Assembly (NCBI RefSeq): GCF_000218895.1
Contig: NC_015703.1
Coordinates: 6,089,001-6,153,000, forward strand
Source of the DNA: Runella slithyformis DSM 19594
Lineage (GTDB): Bacteria; Bacteroidota; Bacteroidia; Cytophagales; Spirosomataceae
Length of the DNA stretch: 64,000 nucleotides
Direction of reading: 5' to 3'
The notes below the pieces were generated by a model. It was given only the letters and a program-made list of their open reading frames with translations, made no database searches and was not told the origin of the DNA. Shown in pieces: positions 34,809-44,700 of the stretch; the stretch's first letter is position 1; each line of letters opens with the position of its first letter. The position numbers were made by a program, and so were the translations under genes.

Positions 34809-36101
34809 TTAACCTTCCTTTTCTTCGCCGATCTTTTGAACGAGTATCTTGTCGATACGGCTTTTGTCCATATCAACGATCTCAAATCGGTAGTCCTGCC
34901 ACGTAAAGTGCTCGCCGGTATCGGGGATATCCCTGAAGATATGCAGCGCAAAGCCGCCGAGCGTATTGAAGCCCGTCAATTCTTTTTTCCGGTGAACGGT
35001 AATGTCAAAATGATTGATAAAATCTTCCCACGGAAGCTGAGCATCGACCAGAAAACTGCCGTCTTCGCGCTCCACAATATCGTAATTGAACTCATCCGTC
35101 TCCGACAGATCACCCACCAGGGCGTCCAAAATATCGTTGAGCGTGGCAATGCCGAGCATGGCCCCGTATTCGTCGACGATGATGCCGAAGTGTACCCGAC
35201 TTTCCTTGAATTTCTCCAATGCCTGATAGGCTTTGTTGTTTTCGGGAATATAAAGCGGCTCCCGGGCCAATGAATCCAGCCGCGTCAATTGCTCGTCCAG
35301 ATCGCCGCCGAGGAGGTCCTTTACGTAAATCAATCCGACGATATTGTCAATCCCGTCGTTGCACAGCGGATAGATGGAATGTTTGGACTCCATAATCCGG
35401 GCTTTGTTTTCAGCGGGTTCATCGGCCGAATCCAGCCACGTCACCTCCTGACGGTTGGTCATCAGCGACGTGATCTTCCGGTCGCCGAGGTGAAAGACAT
35501 TCTCCACGATTTCCTGCTCGATCTCGTCGATCACTCCACCCGTGGTACCTTCCTGAATAATGGTTTTGATCTCTTCTTCCGTGATGGCCTGATTCTGAGG
35601 TGTAATGCGCAGGAGCTTCATGATCAGGTCGCTGGATTGGGCCAACAGCCAAATAAAAGGGGACGTAAGGGTGGAAAGCCAATTCATAGGCGTAGCCATA
35701 AACTTGGCGATGCCTTCGGGATTGGACATGCCGATGCGCTTAGGCACGAGTTCTCCGAGCACCAAAGAGAGGTAGGTCACAAACAATACCACGCCGCCTA
35801 CGGCAATGGAATGCGCATAAGGCTTCAGCAAATCGTACTGCTCAACGTATGCCTGAAAGTCGGTTGTGATGCGCTCACCGCTGAATACCCCGTTCAGGAT
35901 TCCGATGAGGGTGATGCCGATTTGGACCGTAGAAAGAAAGCGATTGGGGGAATTTGCCAGTTCAAGTGCATGTTTGGCCTGCCGGTCACCGTTTCGTGAC
36001 GCAGTTTCCAATTTAGACTTTCGCGAGGAGACCAGCGCGATTTCTGACATGGAGAAAATACCGTTGATAAGAACGAGTAGAACGATAATAAACAGTTCCA
36101 C
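34809..36101 (-). CDS. CNNM/HlyC-CorC family membrane protein with CBS pair
   Basis: About 430 residues. Two TAnnTTTG promoter boxes overlap the first codons of the longest frame (which would begin with TTG), so I place the start at the GTG of VELFIIVLLVLING. CNNM transmembrane domain (about 1-185, GIFSMSEIALVSSRKSKLE, GELVPKRIGM), two CBS domains (about 195-330, ITSLMTNRQEV, VHFGIIVDEYGAMLGIATLND) and a C-terminal CorC_HlyC domain. Relatives export Mg2+ or Co2+; the old hemolysin label is historical. Convergent with deoR. Confidence 0.85.
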   Translation of the reverse strand: MELFIIVLLVLINGIFSMSEIALVSSRKSKLETASRNGDRQAKHALELANSPNRFLSTVQIGITLIGILNGVFSGERITTDFQAYVEQYDLLKPYAHSIAVGGVVLFVTYLSLVLGELVPKRIGMSNPEGIAKFMATPMNWLSTLTSPFIWLLAQSSDLIMKLLRITPQNQAITEEEIKTIIQEGTTGGVIDEIEQEIVENVFHLGDRKITSLMTNRQEVTWLDSADEPAENKARIMESKHSIYPLCNDGIDNIVGLIYVKDLLGGDLDEQLTRLDSLAREPLYIPENNKAYQALEKFKESRVHFGIIVDEYGAMLGIATLNDILDALVGDLSETDEFNYDIVEREDGSFLVDAQLPWEDFINHFDITVHRKKELTGFNTLGGFALHIFRDIPDTGEHFTWQDYRFEIVDMDKSRIDKILVQKIGEEKEG

Positions 36102-36125
36102 GTATGGGGATGGTTGGTACAATTG

Positions 36126-36142
36126 CAAAATTATCAAAAGTA
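36126..36142 (-). promoter_or_regulatory. Two overlapping -7 boxes for the CNNM gene
   Basis: On the minus strand TACTTTTG (36135-36142) and TAATTTTG (36126-36133) both match TAnnTTTG. They overlap the 5' end of the longest reading frame and thus point to a later start codon. Confidence 0.5.
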
Positions 36143-36169
36143 TTTGCTATCCAAAACAAACCCATTTGC

Positions 36170-36177
36170 TAATTTTG
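36170..36177 (+). promoter_or_regulatory. -7 promoter element (TAATTTTG) of the NUDIX gene
   Basis: Exact TAnnTTTG match, 26 nt before the NUDIX ATG. Confidence 0.55.
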
Positions 36178-36202
36178 TCGGCATTATAGCCCCACTACTC
36201 CA

Positions 36203-36892
36203 ATGATCATATTTATTAAAGACCGACCGGTCCGAATTTTAAGCGAAAAAGCGGCTCAGGGGCTCTCCAATCGAGCTACTTTTGACCGAATCATCGACGC
36301 CCACCTCGAAATGCTGAAGGTGGTAAGTTTAAAGGGGCACCTACTCATTTTGAACGCCACGCCGATTACGGCCGAAAAATTGTTTCATTTTTTAAACAAT
36401 TACGACCTTCCCGAGCTGCAATCCATTTATTTGGTGCCCAAAGACCGCGAAGCCGTGGAAAAACGGTTGAAAAAGATCTACACCGTCATTAAAGCCGCCG
36501 GCGGTATCGTAACCAAAGACAACAAGATGCTGATGATGTTTCGGCGGGGCGTGTGGGATCTACCCAAGGGCAAACTCGACGACAATGAAAAATCCAAAAA
36601 AGCCGCCCTCCGCGAAGTAGAAGAAGAGACAGGCGTCAAAGCCGAACTTATCGAAAAAACCTGTACGACCTGGCATACTTATACCCAAAACAACCAACTC
36701 ATTCTGAAACGCACCAAATGGTATTGGATGCGCTGCGTGGATGACTCCAAAATGGCTCCCCAGCACGATGAAGGCATTGAGCAATTGGCGTGGATGAGCG
36801 AGCCCGAAGCCCGCAAAGCCCTCGTCAACTCCTTCAGTTCCATCCGCTACGTGGTGGATTGCTTTATGGGGCAGGAAGTGGATGTGGATTAG
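36203..36892 (+). CDS. NUDIX hydrolase with N-terminal extension
   Basis: 229 residues. The NUDIX box begins GKLDDNEKSKKAALREVEEE and continues TGV (about 130-152), matching G-x5-E-x7-REuxEE-x-G-u. The first about 90 residues form a separate alpha/beta domain (VRILSEKAAQG ... YLVPKDREAVEKRL) seen in Bacteroidota members. The family cleaves nucleoside diphosphates linked to another group; the native substrate is unknown. The gene has its own promoter and is followed by a terminator before the restriction island. Confidence 0.9.
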   Translation: MIIFIKDRPVRILSEKAAQGLSNRATFDRIIDAHLEMLKVVSLKGHLLILNATPITAEKLFHFLNNYDLPELQSIYLVPKDREAVEKRLKKIYTVIKAAGGIVTKDNKMLMMFRRGVWDLPKGKLDDNEKSKKAALREVEEETGVKAELIEKTCTTWHTYTQNNQLILKRTKWYWMRCVDDSKMAPQHDEGIEQLAWMSEPEARKALVNSFSSIRYVVDCFMGQEVDVD

Positions 36893-36968
36893 CAGTGAGG
36901 GGAACCGCAAAATGGTAACCCGCGAAATGTAAAACTGAAAAAGGGGAAACCGAAAAACGGCGGGTTGG

Positions 36969-36988
36969 AAACAGCCGGCTGTTTTTTA
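36969..36988 (+). terminator. Terminator after the NUDIX gene
   Basis: A 16-bp perfect palindrome AAACAGCCGGCTGTTT followed by more Ts. It marks the left border of the restriction-modification island. Confidence 0.65.
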
Positions 36989-37150
36989 TATTTGGGGGAG
37001 GCTGTAACTTACAGCGTATATACAGATGTTGTTGTGCGTTAGTGTAAAAACCCGACCCGCAAACAACATATTTGGTTTTTGCCGTCACGCAAAGCCAGTG
37101 CAGAAATAATCAATAGAGTTGTTTTTAACCACCACTCGGACTAAATACAT

Positions 37151-37158
37151 TAAATTTG
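37151..37158 (+). promoter_or_regulatory. -7 promoter element (TAAATTTG) of the hsd operon
   Basis: Exact TAnnTTTG match, 28 nt before the hsdM ATG. It is the only clear promoter box seen for the five-gene island. Confidence 0.55.
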
Positions 37159-37185
37159 AAACGATAATAAAGGACAGGAAAATAG

Positions 37186-39243
37186 ATGATTACAAAACAA
37201 GCATTAGGAAGTACACTTTTTGGAATGGCCGACATTCTTCGGGATAAAGTGGAAGATTATAAAGCCTACATTCTTTCCCTACTCTTTTTTAAGCGACTTT
37301 CTGATAACTACGAATGGGAAACCGAAAACGAAATCAAAGAATTTGAGAAACGGGAACGCAGACAACCGACTGAACGGGAATTGGCAATTATTATGCGTGA
37401 AAAACACGATTTCAAAATTCCCGAAGGTTGCTTTTGGAAAGATGTGCGTGATGCCTCACCCGATAAGAAAAACGAAAAACTCAACCATGCTGTCAACGAA
37501 ATAGCCGACGCCAACATAGACCGAAACGGCAAAGCCATTCTGAAAGGCGTCATCAATACCGTGCGTTGGAACGAACCCGCCCCCGATGGCTCCGGAAGTA
37601 AAAAACTAAGTCCACAAGTGCTGACCGCCTTGGTGAGCTACTTAGATGCCGTGGATTTGAGCAACAAAAACGCTTCGGTAGATGTCTTGGGCGATGCGTA
37701 TGAGTACCTCATCAAACGCTTTGCGGACGAAAACAAAGGCGGCACTACCGCAGGACAATTCTACACCCCGCAGGAAGTGGTGGATATTATTGTACGGTAT
37801 CTCAAACCTCAAAAAGGAAATACCGTCTATGACCCCACTTGTGGCTCGGGCGGCTTCCTGATCAATGCCGCCAAATACTGCAAAGCCAACTACAACAACC
37901 CCAAAGCCATTCGGATTTTTGGACAGGAAGATGTTTGGAACACGTGGGCGATTTGCAATATCAACATGATTTTGCACGGTTTAGATGCTCGTATTGAAAA
38001 AGGGGATACTATTCTCGACCCAAAATTTACCGATGACGATAACAATTTAGCTGTAAGACAATTCGATTTGGCAATGGCCAATTTCCCATTCTCACAAGAA
38101 AATTGGACCAAAACAGGGCAACCCAAAAAAGACAGCAAAGGCAAAACCGTCAATAAAAAAGACGGCTCGCCCCAATTGGAGTACCCCAAAGAAGGCTACT
38201 CCGACCCCTACGAGCGGCTGGTGTATGGCACACCGCCCTATTCCAACGGTGATTTTGCTTTTTTGCAGCACATCGTCGCCTCTATCAAAGACAATGGAAA
38301 AGCGGGCGTAGTTTGTCCGCAAGGGGTGTTGTTTAGGGGACAGCCCGAAAAAACCGAAGAAGAAGACGGGCAAAACCGCAAAGCCGATGACGAGTACCTG
38401 ATCCGCAGGGGATTTTTGCAGGGCAAGATTGACCACAATGGCGAGTTTACCGAAATGCACAACATCATTGATGCTATCGTGGTGCTGCCCGCCAATCTGT
38501 TTTATGGCACCACCATACCTGGGGCGATTTTGTTTATCAATAAAAACAAACCCGCCCACCGCAAAGACAAAGTGCTGATGGTGTATGCCGCCAAAGAAGG
38601 CTGGTACAAAGAAGAAGCCAATATGAATGTGCTGCTACCGCACGACATCCTGCGGATTTCGACCATTTTGGAAAGTTGGGGCGATTTGGAAACGGCCAAA
38701 ACGTGGATAGATTCCCAGAAAACAAGGCTCAAAAATCTGATACAGGAAGACCTCGATTTTAAACTCCTGGAACTCGAAGAATACTATGCCGAAGACATCG
38801 AGCGGAAAACCGAAAAATTGGCCAAAGTCCAAAAGGTAATTGAAGACAAACAAGCCAAAAACGAAAAGCCCACCAAAGGCGATTGGAAAGCGGTGGAAAC
38901 CGCCCAAAATGCCTTGGACAAACTCACCAACGAAAAAGACAACAAAATAAACGCCGCCCACGAGCAAGCCGAAAAAGAACGCCAAGCCATAGATGCCGTA
39001 GAGCAGGAACTCATAGCCATGCTGCAAGACCCCGAGCTGCGCAAACGCTACTTTGCCATTGCCGATATGGAAGAGCTCGAAGAAAACGAGTTTAATCTCA
39101 ATATCCCCCGCTACGTAGACACCTTTGAACCCGAAGAGGAAATTGACCTCAAACAAGCCATTGCCGAGTTTAAAGCCACCCTCCGCCAAGAAACCGCACT
39201 GGACAGTACGATTGAGGAACTTCTAAAAGTATTTAATGGATGA
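37186..39243 (+). CDS. hsdM: Type I restriction-modification DNA methyltransferase (HsdM)
   Basis: 685 residues. N-terminal HsdM helical domain (about 1-150), then the N6-adenine methyltransferase core: SAM motif VYDPTCGSGGFLINAAKYC (about 218-236) and motif IV as LAMANFPFSQENW near 300, where the usual form is NPPF/Y. A C-terminal coiled coil rich in K/E (about 530-620) should contact HsdS. The protein methylates adenine in the target named by HsdS and protects host DNA. Stop overlaps the next gene by 4 nt (ATGA). Confidence 0.93.
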   Translation: MITKQALGSTLFGMADILRDKVEDYKAYILSLLFFKRLSDNYEWETENEIKEFEKRERRQPTERELAIIMREKHDFKIPEGCFWKDVRDASPDKKNEKLNHAVNEIADANIDRNGKAILKGVINTVRWNEPAPDGSGSKKLSPQVLTALVSYLDAVDLSNKNASVDVLGDAYEYLIKRFADENKGGTTAGQFYTPQEVVDIIVRYLKPQKGNTVYDPTCGSGGFLINAAKYCKANYNNPKAIRIFGQEDVWNTWAICNINMILHGLDARIEKGDTILDPKFTDDDNNLAVRQFDLAMANFPFSQENWTKTGQPKKDSKGKTVNKKDGSPQLEYPKEGYSDPYERLVYGTPPYSNGDFAFLQHIVASIKDNGKAGVVCPQGVLFRGQPEKTEEEDGQNRKADDEYLIRRGFLQGKIDHNGEFTEMHNIIDAIVVLPANLFYGTTIPGAILFINKNKPAHRKDKVLMVYAAKEGWYKEEANMNVLLPHDILRISTILESWGDLETAKTWIDSQKTRLKNLIQEDLDFKLLELEEYYAEDIERKTEKLAKVQKVIEDKQAKNEKPTKGDWKAVETAQNALDKLTNEKDNKINAAHEQAEKERQAIDAVEQELIAMLQDPELRKRYFAIADMEELEENEFNLNIPRYVDTFEPEEEIDLKQAIAEFKATLRQETALDSTIEELLKVFNG

Positions 39244-40316
39244 AAATAGAGCAAAACACACATTCTCAGTACATTGCCGACATCAAAGCCATCCTTGCTG
39301 CCGCCAAACAGCAAGTATATAGTGCCGTAAATACCGCCATGGTGCAAGCCTATTGGCTCATTGGCAAGCGAATAGTGGAACAAGAACAACACGGTAAAGA
39401 ACGGGCCGAATACGGTAGTTTTTTGATTAAAAACCTTGCCGAAGAATTAACCAATGAATTCGGAAAGGGTTTTTCGGAGCAGAGTCTCAAAAATTTCAGA
39501 CAGTTTTATGTCGTATTCAATGACCTTCCAATTAGCTCTACCATGTGGAACGAATTGTCAACTCAAAAAGGCTCTACACTGTGGAGCCAATTGAGTTGGT
39601 CACATTTTAAAGCCTTAATGCGAGTAACCAACCCCGAAGCACGGGCCTACTACCTCAAAGAAACCGCCGAAAACAATTGGTCGGTGCGGACGCTCGACCG
39701 AAACATCGCCACCCAATACTACGAGCGGCTTTTTCTCTCGCACGCCAAACAGCCCGTGGTGGACGAAATGAAGGAAAAAAACCAAGCCTTTGCCTTGGAT
39801 AAAAATGAATTTCTGAAAAGCCCCGCCGTTCTGGAGTTTCTCAACATTGCGCCCAATAAAGGCTACACCGAAGCCCAACTCGAAAAAGCCATTATTGACA
39901 ACCTACAGGAGTTTTTGCTCGAACTCGGCAAAGGCTACGCTTTTGTGGCTCGCCAGCAAATTATCAAAACCCAAACCAGAGACTATTTCATTGACCTCGT
40001 TTTTTATAATTTTATGCTCAAATGCTTCGTACTGATTGACCTCAAAACCGAACGCATCTCGCACCAGGACGTAGGACAAATGGATATGTACGTGCGGATG
40101 TATGACGAAGAAAAAAAAGCCGACAACGACAACCCCACCATTGGCATCATTCTCTGCTCCGAAACCGACCAAGACATAGCCCGCTACTCCATCCTCAAAG
40201 GCAACGAACAACTCTTTGCCTCTAAATACAAACTCTACCTGCCCACCGAAGCCGAACTGAAAGCCGAAATAGAACGTGAAAAACTCAATTTTAAACTACA
40301 ACAGAACTTGTCGTAA
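39240..40316 (+). CDS. DUF1016 / YhcG family PD-(D/E)xK nuclease
   Basis: 358 residues. N-terminal DUF1016_N helical domain (about 1-150: IKAILAAAKQQVYSAVNTAMVQAYWLIGKRIVEQEQ, LKNFRQFYVVF) and C-terminal nuclease domain (about 170-345) with the active-site pattern DYFIDLVFYNFMLKCFVLIDLKTERI. Members are often found inside type I R-M loci or defence islands. The start codon overlaps the hsdM stop, so it is a true operon member and not a chance insertion. The role in the complex is unknown: it could be an auxiliary nuclease or a fail-safe against loss of methylation. Confidence 0.92.
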   Translation: MKIEQNTHSQYIADIKAILAAAKQQVYSAVNTAMVQAYWLIGKRIVEQEQHGKERAEYGSFLIKNLAEELTNEFGKGFSEQSLKNFRQFYVVFNDLPISSTMWNELSTQKGSTLWSQLSWSHFKALMRVTNPEARAYYLKETAENNWSVRTLDRNIATQYYERLFLSHAKQPVVDEMKEKNQAFALDKNEFLKSPAVLEFLNIAPNKGYTEAQLEKAIIDNLQEFLLELGKGYAFVARQQIIKTQTRDYFIDLVFYNFMLKCFVLIDLKTERISHQDVGQMDMYVRMYDEEKKADNDNPTIGIILCSETDQDIARYSILKGNEQLFASKYKLYLPTEAELKAEIEREKLNFKLQQNLS

Positions 40317-40380
40317 ATGGTGAAGGGTGAGTGGTTAATGAACAATACGATTAATGAACTTTTAAAAATAGTGAAGTAAG

Positions 40381-41694
40381 ATGGAGAATGAAATTAAAGG
40401 ATGGAAAATTAAACGTATAAAAGATGTTCTTTCAGTTAATTCTGAAACTCTAACTTCAAATACAAAACCCAATAAAGTCTTTAATTATATTTCGATAGAA
40501 AGTGTCGAACAAGAAAAAATAGATTTTTCAAAAATCATTAAGGCGGAGTTTAAAGAACTGCCAAGTCGTGCAAGAAGAAAATTAAAAGATGGAGATTTAT
40601 TATTTTCAACTGTTAGACCGAATTTAAAGAGTTTTTCAATTTTCAAGAAACCCAACAACGAAGATTGGATTGCCTCAACAGGTTTTGCAGTAGCAAATGC
40701 CAAAGGAAATAATGACTCAAAGTTTTTTTTCTATCAGTTACTTAGCCCTATCGGAGAAAAACAATTTCATAGTCTTGTAGTTGGATCAAATTATCCTGCA
40801 ATAAACGAAACTGATTTCAACAAATTAAAGGTTTTTGTTCCCGAAAACCCAGCCGAACAAACCGCCATCGCCACCATTTTATCCAAAGTAGATGAAGCCA
40901 TAGCCGCCACGCAAAACAGCATCAATGCCGCCGAAAAACTCAAAAAATCCCTCATGCAAAACCTGCTCACGGGCAAACTAAAACCCGATGGTACTTGGCG
41001 CACCGAAGACGAGTTTTATGACGATGAAAAGTTTGGCAAAGTGCCGAAGGGGTGGGAAGTGAAACCATTAAAAGAATTGGCAGGAATCCAACGAGGAAAA
41101 TTCAGTCACAGACCAAGAAATGAAGAAAGGTTTTACAATGGTGTCCACCCTTTTGTTCAGACAAGTGATGTAGTAAAAAGCGTTTTTTATTTAAAAGAGC
41201 ATTCTCAAACCCTTAGCGATTTGGGTGTTGGTGTAAGTAAAAAGTTTGAAAGAGGAACAATAATCATTACGATTGCTGCAAATATTGGTGATGTAGCCTT
41301 AGCTAAATATGATGTTTACTTTCCTGATAGTTTGATTGGAATTATGCCTAACAATGAGATAATAGATAGTGAATATCTTCTCATTTCTTTAATGACTAAA
41401 CAACGATTACTAAATCAAGTCGCCACTGAAAGTGCCCAAAAGAATATTAATTATGGAAATTTAAGACCATTACCTATTTTTTATCCAAAAAGCATTGAGA
41501 GTCAGCAACAAATCGCTTCGCAAATAAAATCTTGTTTCGAGACAATAGAATCTAAACAAACCAAAATCCAAACGCTTCAACGCTTAAAAAAGTCGTTGAT
41601 GCAGCAGTTGCTCACGGGTAAGGTGCGGTTGCCGCAGGCGTTTGTTGAGCAGTTTGAAAGTGAAATGGCAGCACCACAGCCAACCGAAAAATAG
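40381..41694 (+). CDS. hsdS: Type I restriction specificity subunit (HsdS)
   Basis: 437 residues with the expected two-fold layout: target-recognition domain 1 (about 1-155), conserved helix 1 (about 156-200, AIATILSKVDEAIAATQNSI... LLTGKLK), TRD 2 (about 215-385) and conserved helix 2 (about 390-430, KKSLMQQLLTGKVRLP). Both TRD-coding parts are clearly AT-richer than the helix-coding parts, as expected for cassettes exchanged by recombination. It sets the split DNA target of the HsdMSR complex. The specificity cannot be predicted here. Confidence 0.92.
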   Translation: MENEIKGWKIKRIKDVLSVNSETLTSNTKPNKVFNYISIESVEQEKIDFSKIIKAEFKELPSRARRKLKDGDLLFSTVRPNLKSFSIFKKPNNEDWIASTGFAVANAKGNNDSKFFFYQLLSPIGEKQFHSLVVGSNYPAINETDFNKLKVFVPENPAEQTAIATILSKVDEAIAATQNSINAAEKLKKSLMQNLLTGKLKPDGTWRTEDEFYDDEKFGKVPKGWEVKPLKELAGIQRGKFSHRPRNEERFYNGVHPFVQTSDVVKSVFYLKEHSQTLSDLGVGVSKKFERGTIIITIAANIGDVALAKYDVYFPDSLIGIMPNNEIIDSEYLLISLMTKQRLLNQVATESAQKNINYGNLRPLPIFYPKSIESQQQIASQIKSCFETIESKQTKIQTLQRLKKSLMQQLLTGKVRLPQAFVEQFESEMAAPQPTEK

Positions 41695-41701
41695 CAGTAA
41701 C

Positions 41702-44700
41702 ATGGGTAATTTATCAGAACTCAACGGTGCAGAAAAACCCGTAACCGAATGGCTCAGCAAAATGGGCTGGACGTTCAAGAGCCAAAAAGACCTAAAAGTC
41801 TATGAACGCCCTTTCTCCAAACCCATCATTGAGCAACTACTCATTGAGAAAACCGCTGCCATCAACGGCATAAGCCAAGACATTGCCCGGCGTGCAGTAG
41901 AATTGTTGTTGCACAATCTGAACAACCCTGTTCCCATTCTCGGCAACGAAGCCTTTTTAGAGAAATTGGTGTCGGGCGTTACGCTCGCCGTCAAAGACCG
42001 AGACATGGATGTGCATTTTATAGATTTTGAGGATATTTGGCAGAATGATTTTATCGTCACCAACCAATATTGGGTACAGGGCTACAAAATGGTGAAAACC
42101 GATATTATATTATTGGTCAATGGCATTCCCTTAGTACCTATTGAAGCCAAACAGCGAGCCAAAAAGGGCGTAAACTGGATGGAAGGCGTTCGGCAGTTTT
42201 CTACCTACGACCAGCGTGCCGACAAACTCTTTATGTGTCACGCTTTTGGCGTGGCCTGCAATGGCCGAGTAGCCAAATACGGCATTCCGGGAGCGTCTTC
42301 GTCGTATTTCAACGAGTGGAAAGACACCATTCTGGACCTAAGCCATCCCAACCCCATCCTCGACCCCACCAACGACCTCTGCCCCACCTACCAAGACCCC
42401 AAAGACGGGCTTTGGAATTTTGACGTAGCCCGCCTGCCCAACGGCGAAGTATTGGAACGAATGAAGCTCGGCATCATTGGCCTGCTGCAACCCGCACGGG
42501 TATTGGATATTTTGCAGCATTTCTTGGTTTTTGAGCGAGCAGAGGGCAAAATCATCAAAAAAGTGGCCCGTTATCAGCAATTAAGGGCCGCCAACAAAAT
42601 AGCCGCGCGAGTCATCAAAGGCGACCTAAACCAAGGCGTGATTTGGCATACCCAAGGCTCGGGCAAGAGTTTGACCATGCTCTATACCGCTTACAAATTG
42701 CGCCAAAGCAAAGCACTCAAAGACCCCACCATTTACATCGTCGTGGACCGCAAAGACCTGCGGGAGCAAATAGGCGGCACATTTGACGATTGCGAGTTTC
42801 CCAACGCCCGAGCCGTCAACAACATGGGCGATTTGAAACACATCATCAAAACCGCCCCTTCGGGCGTGTTCATCACCACCGTTCAGAAGTTTGATGAATT
42901 GGGCGACCGTCAGGATTTACGGGATAATGTCATCGTGCTGATAGACGAAGCCCACCGCAGCCAATACGGTACGTTTCAGATGGAACTGCAAGCCGTATTG
43001 CCCAATGCCAAGCGTTTTGCTTTTACGGGTACGCCCATTCCCAAAACCCACCAAGAGTTTGGATTGATAGCCGCAGAACATCAGGAAAAATATGGCAAGA
43101 CGCACGAACGTTATTTGGACCGATACAGCATTCAGGATGCCATTGACGACGGCGCTACCAAGCCCATTCGCTACACGTTTGGACCTATTGAGTGGTTTTT
43201 GGACAAAGAGAAGCTAAAACAAGGCTACGAAGAAATCACCGCCGAACTCACCGAAGACGAAAAACGAGCCGTTGAAAGGCGGGTTTCGGCTTGGAAAGTA
43301 TTTTTAAAACACCCTGAGCGAGTAGAAACCCTTGCCAAAGATATTGCGACTGATTTCAGGGAAATGCTCGAACCACAAGGTTACAAAGCCCAAATTGTAG
43401 CTTGCGACAAAGAAGCCTGCGTGCTGTATTACAACGAGTTATTGAAGTATTTTGACCGCTCAGAAATGGCGATTATTTTCTCAACGGGCCATAACGAAGA
43501 AGGCGAGAAATACGAACTTTACAAAGACCATTACAAAGAAGATGCCGAACGCAAACGGCTCATCAGGCAGTTTAAGCGAAGAATCACCGAAGAAGAGCAA
43601 AAAATGGGGAATAACCTCAAAATCTTCATTGTCTGCAATATGCTGTTGACGGGTTTTGATGCACCCATTGAGCAAACCATGTATTTGGACAGTCCTTTGC
43701 GTGACCACAACCTGCTGCAAGCCGTAGCCCGTACCAACCGCCCCTACGACGACAAAGTAACCAAGCTCTCCAAAGAATTTGGGCGAATTGTAGATTACGT
43801 GGGCGTATTCCAAAACTACAAAGAAGCCCTCAACTACGACCCCGAAGACATTGGCGAATTTGAAGATGTAGAAAGTTTGGTCAAGACCTTTCCAAAAGTG
43901 CTGGACGACGCATTTGAGCCGTTTGAGTCTATTACCTTGGAAGACAGTTACGATTGTACAATGGCCATCGTGCGGAAACTTTCAGAAATAGACCACGGCA
44001 AGTTTGAGAATAATTTTAGAGAAGTGGTACAACTATGGGAATCTATCTCACCACATCCTGCCCTTCGAGCATCGAAGATAAAATACCTGTGGCTCAATGA
44101 AATTTACGAAATCTATCTGGAAGAATTCAAGCGCTTGGATTTTGATGCCGAAATCTACGCCGCCAAAACCCGAAAACTCATTGAAGAGAGCACCCAACTA
44201 CTTGATTTTAAGGGGCATCTACCCGAGATTTTGATTGATTCGGATTATCTCAACAAGCTAAAAGAAATCAAACTCGACCCTTCGGACAAAGCCGAGAAAA
44301 TCATTCGGGATATAGAAACGGTCATTCGTAAAAACGAAGTAAACAGTGCCATTTATGTGGAGTTTCAAAACCGCTTAGATGAGTTGATAAAACAGAAAAA
44401 AGCAGAAAGTTTGGCGATTGAAGAAATACTGAATCAGTTGGGGGTGCTTTATACCGAATTGGACGAAGTGGCTTCATTGCCTACACGAATGGGCTTCCCC
44501 GACAAAGGCAGTTTTGAGTTTTATACACTTATCAAAAATGGGTCGGGGGTAGATTTCAACGAAGCATTGGCGAGAGCGTTTTCACTGGAAGCAGCCGAAA
44601 AAATCAAAGCCAAGGTTTACGGCGGTTGGCAAGAAGTACCCCGAGAGTTTGACCGTTTGAAATACGAGATTTTGCTTTTGTCGGTCAATCCGAGGTTTGA

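Noticed and set aside
34809-36101. Hemolysin function for the CNNM/CorC protein
   Set aside because: The name is historical for the HlyC/CorC family; the domains indicate ion transport, and nothing points to a toxin.
36990-37060. Integron attC-like look of GTAACTTACAG...GTTGTGCGTTAG
   Set aside because: The core sites do not fit RYYYAAC/GTTRRRY on both sides and no integrase or cassette array is present.
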